In this document: in pieces, positions 1 to 5,208 of the stretch | Layout: every line of letters begins with the position of its first letter | Position numbering within the stretch: position 1 is the stretch's first letter | From: a bacterium | GTDB taxonomy: Bacteria > UBA9089 > JAHJRX01 | Length of the DNA stretch: 7,076 nucleotides | Direction of reading: 5' to 3' | Assembly: GCA_030017825.1 (NCBI GenBank) | Contig: JASEGW010000076.1 | Location: forward strand, 1-7,076 | The notes under the pieces: generated by a model | The model's input: the letters and a program-made list of their open reading frames with translations, nothing else | The model's database searches: none | What the model was told of the DNA's origin: nothing | Program-made: the position numbers and the translations under genes

Positions 1-58
1 ATCCTTAAACTTAAAATAAAGGAACATATTCTTATGTCGAACTCAGGTTAATTAAGTA

Positions 59-88
59 GTTACTATCTAATAAAGGACAAATAGTAAC
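59..88 (-). other. Possible stem-loop downstream of rsmA (not a classical terminator)
   Basis: On the minus-strand transcript, the arm at 78-88 can pair with the arm at 59-69. This gives 9 Watson-Crick pairs (8 of them contiguous) plus 2 G-U pairs around an 8-nt loop. The second repeat copy (98-105) offers an alternative upstream arm for the outer 8 pairs. No run of U follows and the stem is AT-rich, so it is not a standard intrinsic terminator. It could mark or protect the 3' end of the operon mRNA. The rest of 1-138 holds no gene I can support. Confidence 0.35.
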
Positions 89-114
89 ATTAATAAAATA
101 GTAACATTAATAAA
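79..114. repeat. Tandem 17-bp repeat, just over two copies, downstream of rsmA
   Basis: The unit AATAGTAACATTAATAA occurs at 80-96 and 97-113 with no mismatch, and the match extends one base at each side. Each copy contains TAGTAAC, the complement of GTTACTA words found at 59-65 and at 142-148 (the latter just inside the rsmA end). The repeat lies 25-60 nt beyond the rsmA stop. It may be a simple slippage product or part of a 3' structure; nothing shows a function. Confidence 0.85.
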
Positions 115-138
115 TGATAGATGATCAATTATTAATTA

Positions 139-996
139 CTAGTTACTACTTGCCAATTTATACAAAGAGTTGCTTAGTTTAGCTATTTCTTCTATACTTA
201 GCATTTCTGCTCTTACCTTAGGGTCAATTTTTAGTTCATTAAATAGTTTAGCTAATACTTGCCGATTGTAACTATAAGATTTTAAATTATTGGCAATCAT
301 CTTTCTTCGCTGATGAAATAAAGTTTTTACTAAATTAAAAAAGAATTTTTCATTCTCAATTGAAACTTTAGGCTTATCTAGTATTCTTAAATTAATTAAC
401 ATGGAATCTACTTTGGGAATAGGAAAGAAGGAACTATTCTCAACCAACATAGCTTTTTTAGCAAAAGCATAATATTGGACCATAATAGATAAAATTCCAT
501 AGTCTTTTCTACCGGGTGCGGCGATTATTCTTTCTCCTACCTCCTTTTGGGTCAGCATAGTTATATCAGAGATAATATCTCTATATTCTAATAGTTTAAA
601 GATTATGGGAGAAGTAATATAATAAGGTATATTTGCTACTACCTTTACTTTTTTTATCTCTTGGTAATTATTAAGCAGTTTTTTTAAGTCTACTTTTAAT
701 ATATCCTGGTTAATAATTTCAACATTTTTAAAATCTGATAATTGCTCTTGCAATAAAAAGACTAATTTCTTATCTATTTCTACAGTAAAAACCTTAGAAA
801 CTTTTGGTGCTAACAATCTAGTCAAAAAGCCTAAACCAGCACCAATTTCTAAGACATGGTCATTTAAGCTTAACTTAGCACTTTGAATAATTTTATCATA
901 AACCAAAGAGTCGATTAAAAAATTTTGCCCCCATCTCTTTCTTAAGATAAGATTATTTTTCTTTAATAAATTTTTAGCTTCTAAGTATAAAAACAT
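139..996 (-). CDS. rsmA: 16S rRNA (adenine(1518)-N6/adenine(1519)-N6)-dimethyltransferase
   Basis: RsmA (KsgA) uses S-adenosylmethionine to dimethylate two adjacent adenosines in the helix 45 loop of 16S rRNA late in 30S maturation; loss in other bacteria gives kasugamycin resistance. The 285-residue protein (273 in E. coli) carries the family markers in order: GQNFLID at 23-29; SAM-binding motif I LEIGAGLGFLT at 49-59; the acidic ribose-contacting residue E73 in VEID; QD at 97-98; catalytic motif IV ANIPYYITSP at 121-130; FPIPKVDS at 191-198; and FHQRRKMIANNL at 227-238. The C-terminal part is the small helical domain. The start is ATG 994-996; an in-frame TAA lies immediately upstream, so no longer version exists. 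The start sits inside the end of pdxA (16-nt overlap) with only a weak purine-rich stretch before it, suggesting coupled translation. It is the last gene of the unit in this window. Nothing in it looks degenerate. Confidence 0.97.
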   Translation of the reverse strand: MFLYLEAKNLLKKNNLILRKRWGQNFLIDSLVYDKIIQSAKLSLNDHVLEIGAGLGFLTRLLAPKVSKVFTVEIDKKLVFLLQEQLSDFKNVEIINQDILKVDLKKLLNNYQEIKKVKVVANIPYYITSPIIFKLLEYRDIISDITMLTQKEVGERIIAAPGRKDYGILSIMVQYYAFAKKAMLVENSSFFPIPKVDSMLINLRILDKPKVSIENEKFFFNLVKTLFHQRRKMIANNLKSYSYNRQVLAKLFNELKIDPKVRAEMLSIEEIAKLSNSLYKLASSN

Positions 997-1973
997 TTAT
1001 CTTTAGCCATAAAAGTAGCTAGCATAATAGCATTAATCATACTATTAGGATTAGCTATATTTTTTCCAGCAATATCAAAAGCTGTACCATGATCTGGAGA
1101 AGTTCTGATTATAGGTAAACCTAAGGTGATATTTACAGCTTCTTCAAAAGCAAGAAGCTTAAGAGGAATAAGCCCTTGGTCGTGATACATAGATACTACT
1201 ACATCAAATTCCCCTTTATGTGCTTTGTAAAAAACTATATCTGGAGGATATGGTCCGTAAATATCTATACCCATATTTCTGGCCTTATCTATGGCAGGAA
1301 TAATTTTACTATTCTCCTCTTCTCCTAAAATTCCTCCTTCTCCAGCGTGGGGATTTAAGCCAGCTACGGCAAGTTTTGGTTTTTTAATTTTAAAGTATTT
1401 TTGAAGCCCTTCATAAACCAACTTAATTGCAATAAAAATCTTATCTTTGCTTAAGTCATTAATTGCTTTCTGCAAAGAAGTATGTATAGTTACTAAAACT
1501 ACCTTTAATTTCTTGCTGGCAAACATCATAGCATATTGAGAAGTATTGGTAAGCGCAGCTAAAAAATCAGTATGGCCAAAGTATTTAAAACCCGCTAATC
1601 CTATGGCTTCTTTGCTTATAGGAGCAGTAACTATAGCTTGTATCTTGTTCTTTAAAGCTAGGTTTACAGCCTTTTTAATAAAATCTATAGAAGCCTTACC
1701 ACAATATTTATTTATTTCTCCTAATTTAAACTGCTCCTCTTTAATATTATTTAGATTCCAAAAATTAATGGGACTTTTACTAAAATCTAAATCGTTAACA
1801 TCTTGAATAAAATAAATATTTTCAATATACTTAGGTAACCTAACACTGCTTCCAATAATTAAAAAGTTATTCTTATTAACTAAAGAATTATTAGCTAGTG
1901 CTTTTAAAGTAACTTCAGGGCCAATCCCAGCCAAATCACCTAAGGTAATAGATACTGTTGGTTTTTTCTTCAT
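981..1973 (-). CDS. pdxA: 4-hydroxythreonine-4-phosphate dehydrogenase PdxA
   Basis: PdxA oxidises 4-phosphohydroxy-L-threonine with NAD(P)+. The product decarboxylates to 3-amino-2-oxopropyl phosphate, which PdxJ joins to deoxyxylulose 5-phosphate to make pyridoxine 5'-phosphate. It is a cytoplasmic, metal-dependent homodimer. The 330 residues match the family length (329 in E. coli). Visible motifs are VTAPISKEAI (115-124), GHTDFLAAL (133-141), VTIHTSL (161-167), LNPHAGEGG (206-214), GPYPPD (240-245), SMYHDQGLIPLK (261-272) and TSPDHGTAFDIAG (291-303). H164, H209 and H264 sit exactly two residues before the E. coli metal ligands H166, H211 and H266. The N-terminal GDPAGIGPE motif reads GDLAGIGPE, with Leu14 in place of the usual Pro. 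The ATG directly abuts the TAG of the upstream isomerase gene, in the same frame and without a visible Shine-Dalgarno, so it is probably translated by reinitiation. The 3' end overlaps rsmA by 16 nt. A PdxA2-type sugar-acid dehydrogenase is possible but unlikely next to surA and rsmA. Confidence 0.94.
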   Translation of the reverse strand: MKKKPTVSITLGDLAGIGPEVTLKALANNSLVNKNNFLIIGSSVRLPKYIENIYFIQDVNDLDFSKSPINFWNLNNIKEEQFKLGEINKYCGKASIDFIKKAVNLALKNKIQAIVTAPISKEAIGLAGFKYFGHTDFLAALTNTSQYAMMFASKKLKVVLVTIHTSLQKAINDLSKDKIFIAIKLVYEGLQKYFKIKKPKLAVAGLNPHAGEGGILGEEENSKIIPAIDKARNMGIDIYGPYPPDIVFYKAHKGEFDVVVSMYHDQGLIPLKLLAFEEAVNITLGLPIIRTSPDHGTAFDIAGKNIANPNSMINAIMLATFMAKDKCFYT

Positions 1974-1976
1974 CTA
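1971..1976 (-). other. Zero-gap, in-frame stop/start junction (TAG then ATG) between surA-like gene and pdxA
   Basis: The TAG ending the isomerase gene is followed at once by the pdxA ATG, and both genes are in the same reading frame. No purine-rich Shine-Dalgarno is visible in the 18 nt before the ATG. The most economical reading is termination-reinitiation, tying PdxA output to that of the isomerase. Confidence 0.75.
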
Positions 1977-2861
1977 AAGATTTATTTCTATATAGGCTTC
2001 TTTCCAAAGTTCTTTTAGCCAATTCTCTAATTCTTTTTGATATTCTTCTTCGTAAAGCTGCTGCTCTATCTGAAGGCTGATACCTTTTAGTTCTTTTTTA
2101 GACATTTCCTCTTTTTCAATGCCTTTAATAATATGATATCCAAATTTAGTATTGACTATTCCACTGGTTTCTCCTTCTTTTAACGAAAAAGCTGCCTCTT
2201 CAAATTCTTTTACCATTTGTCCCTTAGTAAAAAAACCCAAGTCTCCTTCTTTATTTTTACTAGGACACAAAGAATGTTCTTGAGCTAATCTCTCGAAGTT
2301 TTCTCCATTTTTAACTTTACTCAAAATTTCTCTAGCTAAATCTTCTTTGGCAACTAAAATATGCCTTACTCTTATCTTAAAATTATAATCTAAAAGTTTT
2401 TTTTGAATCTTTTGCCTATCTATTCTGACTTTTGATTTTACGTCTTTTTCTATTAATTTTATCTTTAAAAGCGTATTTTCATGTTCTTTCTGAAGCTGTT
2501 CTTCAGTTAGATTTTGATTTTTTAAAACCTCTTGAAAATCTTTTTGGTCTTTAAAATTAGCCTTTACTTGGTCTATTATTTGATTAATTTCAAAAGGGTC
2601 AACGAATATTTTTTGTTTTTTAGCCTCTTGTAGTATTAATTTATCATTAATTAATTCATTTAATATATTTTTTCTTATTTGTTCATTTACAGAAACTTTA
2701 TTTAATTTAGCATAATTATTAACTACATTCTCTAATTCTAAAAGGGTAATTACTTCCTTATTTATTTTAGCTACAATTTTTTCTATAATTTCTGCCTGAA
2801 CTGAGCAAGAAGATATAAAAAGAACTATAGTAATGCAAATTATTTTTTTATATATTTTCAT
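1974..2861 (-). CDS. surA: SurA/PpiC-type periplasmic peptidyl-prolyl cis-trans isomerase, single parvulin domain
   Basis: This is an exported chaperone/prolyl isomerase of 295 residues, probably escorting unfolded outer-membrane proteins to BamA, whose gene lies just upstream. The N-terminus is a signal sequence (KK at 5-6, hydrophobic 7-18). It contains both a lipobox-like ISSC (16-19) and a signal peptidase I site VQA (21-23), so it is either a lipoprotein or a soluble periplasmic protein. Residues 24-150 resemble the SurA N-terminal domain, opening with IIEKIVAKINKEVITLLEL. One parvulin domain spans about 163-250: RVRHILV at 164-170, SLCPS at 197-201, GDLGFF at 206-211, FEEAAFSLKEGE at 220-231 and GYHII at 241-245. 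H167, C199 and H243 occupy the usual active-site positions. A helical, Glu/Lys-rich tail ends the protein. E. coli SurA (428 residues) has two parvulin domains, so PrsA- or PpiC-like would be an equally fair name; the surA symbol rests mainly on gene order. The start ATG is supported by an AGAGG ribosome binding site. Confidence 0.85.
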   Translation of the reverse strand: MKIYKKIICITIVLFISSCSVQAEIIEKIVAKINKEVITLLELENVVNNYAKLNKVSVNEQIRKNILNELINDKLILQEAKKQKIFVDPFEINQIIDQVKANFKDQKDFQEVLKNQNLTEEQLQKEHENTLLKIKLIEKDVKSKVRIDRQKIQKKLLDYNFKIRVRHILVAKEDLAREILSKVKNGENFERLAQEHSLCPSKNKEGDLGFFTKGQMVKEFEEAAFSLKEGETSGIVNTKFGYHIIKGIEKEEMSKKELKGISLQIEQQLYEEEYQKELENWLKELWKEAYIEINL

Positions 2862-2868
2862 TCTTCAA

Positions 2869-2873
2869 CCTCT
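2869..2873 (-). promoter_or_regulatory. Ribosome binding site of the surA-like gene
   Basis: AGAGG on the minus strand lies 7 nt before the ATG at 2859-2861, which is ideal spacing. It is the clearest ribosome binding site in the window and fixes this start. It sits in the 76-nt spacer 2862-2937 after bamA, the only sizeable gap inside the gene string. I found no convincing -35/-10 pair or terminator in that spacer. A TTGCAT is present, but the hexamer 17 nt downstream (GATTTA) is a poor -10. Confidence 0.7.
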
Positions 2874-2937
2874 AAAAATATAAAGTTTTTAAATCTGTTT
2901 CTTTATTCTTCTATGCAAGAATTTTAGTAATCAAACC

Positions 2938-5187
2938 TTAAAAAGGAGTGCCAATACTAAAATAAAATTCTGGTTCCTTTCTATCTTTATCTCTCATCGG
3001 ATAACCGTAATCTAACCTTATTGGCCCCATAGGAGTATCAATTCTAAAAGAGAATCCTTTTCCAAATTTTAGTTTATCTAAGTTAAAATGTTTATACTCA
3101 TCCCAAATATTTCCCATATCTAAAAAAAAGGCAAAATAAAGAGGATTTACAATAGGAAAACGATACTCAATGTTAGTATAAAATACTGAATTACCGCCAT
3201 GTTCTTTATTATTATCAACCAAGAAAATACTATTTTCTCTATACCCTCTAATAGTATCAGCACCTCCCAAATAAAACCTAAAATCATCTCTTACCTTATC
3301 GTCTCCAGTAATACTCTTCACTGTTCCAAATCGGGATCTTATAGCCAAAACAAATTTCCACCATAAAGGAAGGTATATTCTTCCTTCCACAATAGATTTA
3401 TAATAGTCTACATCTCCTCCCAAAAAATCACCAGCGAATTCATTTGAATAAAGAATTCGATATCCTTTTGTCGTATGATATATTCTATCTCGAGTATCTC
3501 GAATAAAGCTAGTAGAAAAACTACTTGTGGCCTCCTCAATACCTTCTTTTTCTATTATATCAGAAGGAGCAGAGCTTAAATTAACGTTAGAAAAAAGAAC
3601 TTTCTCGTATTTATAGTCTAAGTATATTTTATTAAAAGTTTTCCAAGGTCTTCCTATGCTAATGCTACCTCCCTTTTGGGTTGTAGTATATTCATTTATT
3701 GTTTGTCTGGTATTATATATATTTAAGCCTAGTGAAGTAGGAGTATCTCTAAGCCAGGGATTAACAAATCCAATTCTATAATCTGTTTTTTTATGGCCAA
3801 ACTCTGATTTAATATTAAGCTGGTATGCTTTTCCAAACAAATTTGTTTGACTTACTCCAATACTACCTCCAAATCCATATCGATTGCTCCAAGTAGTACC
3901 TAAACTAATAGTGCCTGTTTTTCTTTCTTTTACTTCTATATTTAATAATTTTTTATTCTTTTCGCTTCCAGGTTTTACCTCCATATTTACATATTCAAAA
4001 AAACCTAATTGATATAATTTTTGATGAGTTGTGTTTACCTTATGGCCATTAAAAATATCTCCAGGCCTTAATAGAACTTCTCTTAGAATTACTTTATCTT
4101 TAGTAATTTTATTTCCAGAAACAGTGATCTTTTCTAAATAACATTTTTCACCTTCTGCAATTTCAAAACTAAAACTTACTTTTTTCTCTTTTTTATCAAT
4201 GATAGGTTTAGGAGTTACTCGAACAAGGATATATCCCTCTTTAGAATATTTTTCCATAATTCTATACTGGTCTTCTCTAATCTTCTTTAAACTATATGTT
4301 TTTCCTTTATAAGTTTTTATTTCTTCTAGCAGTTCTTTTTCTTTGAATAAAGTATAGCCTCTCAGTTCTATTTCATTTATAGTAAAGCTATCCCCTTCTG
4401 CAATATGTATATTTACTACTAATCCTTTCTTTTTGTTGTCATAATATACTTTTCCTAAATTGGCTTTACATAAAATATATCCATTATTATTGTAGAAATG
4501 TGTAATTTGCTCTAAGTCTTCACTTATCTTTTCTTTTATAAAATAATCACCTTTTTTACTGGAAATAGTCCACCTTAAACGCCATGATGAAAAAGACTTA
4601 TTTCCTATAAAGTTTACCTTCTTAATTTCAGTTTTAGTTCCTTCTTTAATCTTTAAAGCTATTTTAATTAAATGGGGTTCTATCGTATTAATTTGAGGTT
4701 CTATTTTAATGTAGTAAAAACCTTCTTTGCGGTAAAAATTTTCAAGTTTTATAATTGATTCTTTAAGCTTAATCTCATCGTACAAATCACCCTCAACTAA
4801 AATATATTCCTCTTTTAATTTTTCTTCATTAATTTCTTTATTGTTTAAAAACTTAACTTCAGATATTGTTGGTTTTTCCTCTACTATAAAGGTAACTTTT
4901 ATTCCTTCTTCTTTTTCTACTAAGTCTATTTTTACTTCATTAAACATACCTAAATTATATATCTCCTTTATATCTTTGGTTAATATGCTTTTAGAAAATG
5001 ATTTTCCTATGGCAGTTTCCACAACTTCTAAAATAGATTCTTTGCTAAAAATTTCATTACCAGTAACTTCTACTTCAACTACTTTTACTTCTTTTGCTCC
5101 TAAAGAGCAAGTTTGGGTCAATATACCCAATACTAAAATTGTTAAGAGAAGTTTTCTTTTTATAATAGTCTTAATTATCTGTTGCAT
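2938..5187 (-). CDS. bamA: Outer membrane protein assembly factor BamA (Omp85 family)
   Basis: BamA is the core of the BAM complex; it folds and inserts beta-barrel proteins into the outer membrane. The 749-residue product starts at ATG 5185-5187 with a signal peptide: a basic N-terminus, a hydrophobic core at 13-24, and likely cleavage after LGA at 29-31. Five POTRA domains follow at about 34-106, 107-186, 187-269, 270-349 and 350-424. Each opens with a V/I-x-x-x-G/N-N-type strand and carries the Y/F-x-x-x-G-Y/F helix-turn. Residues 425-749 are the 16-strand barrel. Its landmarks are FVNPWLRDTP at 474-483, RDTRDRIYHTTKGY at 563-576, and the loop-6 motif GGADTIRGY at 641-649, where R647 matches the conserved Arg of the VRGF motif. 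DTPMGPIRLDYGYP at 717-730 and a terminal aromatic beta-signal ending in Phe complete it. The protein is about 60 residues shorter than E. coli BamA, mostly after the RGY motif. Five POTRAs and the tamB neighbour favour BamA over TamA, which has three. Confidence 0.96.
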   Translation of the reverse strand: MQQIIKTIIKRKLLLTILVLGILTQTCSLGAKEVKVVEVEVTGNEIFSKESILEVVETAIGKSFSKSILTKDIKEIYNLGMFNEVKIDLVEKEEGIKVTFIVEEKPTISEVKFLNNKEINEEKLKEEYILVEGDLYDEIKLKESIIKLENFYRKEGFYYIKIEPQINTIEPHLIKIALKIKEGTKTEIKKVNFIGNKSFSSWRLRWTISSKKGDYFIKEKISEDLEQITHFYNNNGYILCKANLGKVYYDNKKKGLVVNIHIAEGDSFTINEIELRGYTLFKEKELLEEIKTYKGKTYSLKKIREDQYRIMEKYSKEGYILVRVTPKPIIDKKEKKVSFSFEIAEGEKCYLEKITVSGNKITKDKVILREVLLRPGDIFNGHKVNTTHQKLYQLGFFEYVNMEVKPGSEKNKKLLNIEVKERKTGTISLGTTWSNRYGFGGSIGVSQTNLFGKAYQLNIKSEFGHKKTDYRIGFVNPWLRDTPTSLGLNIYNTRQTINEYTTTQKGGSISIGRPWKTFNKIYLDYKYEKVLFSNVNLSSAPSDIIEKEGIEEATSSFSTSFIRDTRDRIYHTTKGYRILYSNEFAGDFLGGDVDYYKSIVEGRIYLPLWWKFVLAIRSRFGTVKSITGDDKVRDDFRFYLGGADTIRGYRENSIFLVDNNKEHGGNSVFYTNIEYRFPIVNPLYFAFFLDMGNIWDEYKHFNLDKLKFGKGFSFRIDTPMGPIRLDYGYPMRDKDRKEPEFYFSIGTPF

Positions 5188-5200
5188 CTTATTATTTACT

Positions 5201-5208
5201 ACCTTTCA
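5201..5208 (-). promoter_or_regulatory. Probable bamA ribosome binding site overlapping the tamB stop
   Basis: On the minus strand the sequence TGAAAGGT contains a Shine-Dalgarno-like AAAGG that overlaps the tamB TGA. Its spacing to the bamA ATG (14 nt after AAAGG) is longer than the usual 5-9 nt. No alternative in-frame start lies closer, since the six codons between the TGA and the ATG include no ATG, GTG or TTG. The arrangement suggests bamA translation partly depends on ribosomes finishing tamB. Confidence 0.5.

Noticed and set aside
33..55. Small plus-strand gene starting at an ATG after AAAGGA
   Set aside because: The frame hits a stop after five codons (M-S-N-S-G).
59..88. Rho-independent terminator for the operon
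   Set aside because: The stem is AT-rich with two G-U pairs and is followed by mixed sequence instead of a U-run, so I list it only as a possible stem-loop.
79..114. CRISPR-like repeat
   Set aside because: There are just two abutting 17-bp copies with no spacers and no cas genes, so it is a simple tandem duplication.
1546..1806. 86-codon open frame on the plus strand
   Set aside because: It lies entirely antisense to the well-conserved pdxA frame, has no recognisable domain and reflects few stop codons opposite the coding strand.
2862..2937. Internal promoter or terminator between bamA and the surA-like gene
   Set aside because: TTGCAT followed 17 nt later by GATTTA is too weak a pair, and no GC-rich hairpin with a U-run is present. 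Only the AGAGG ribosome binding site is supported.
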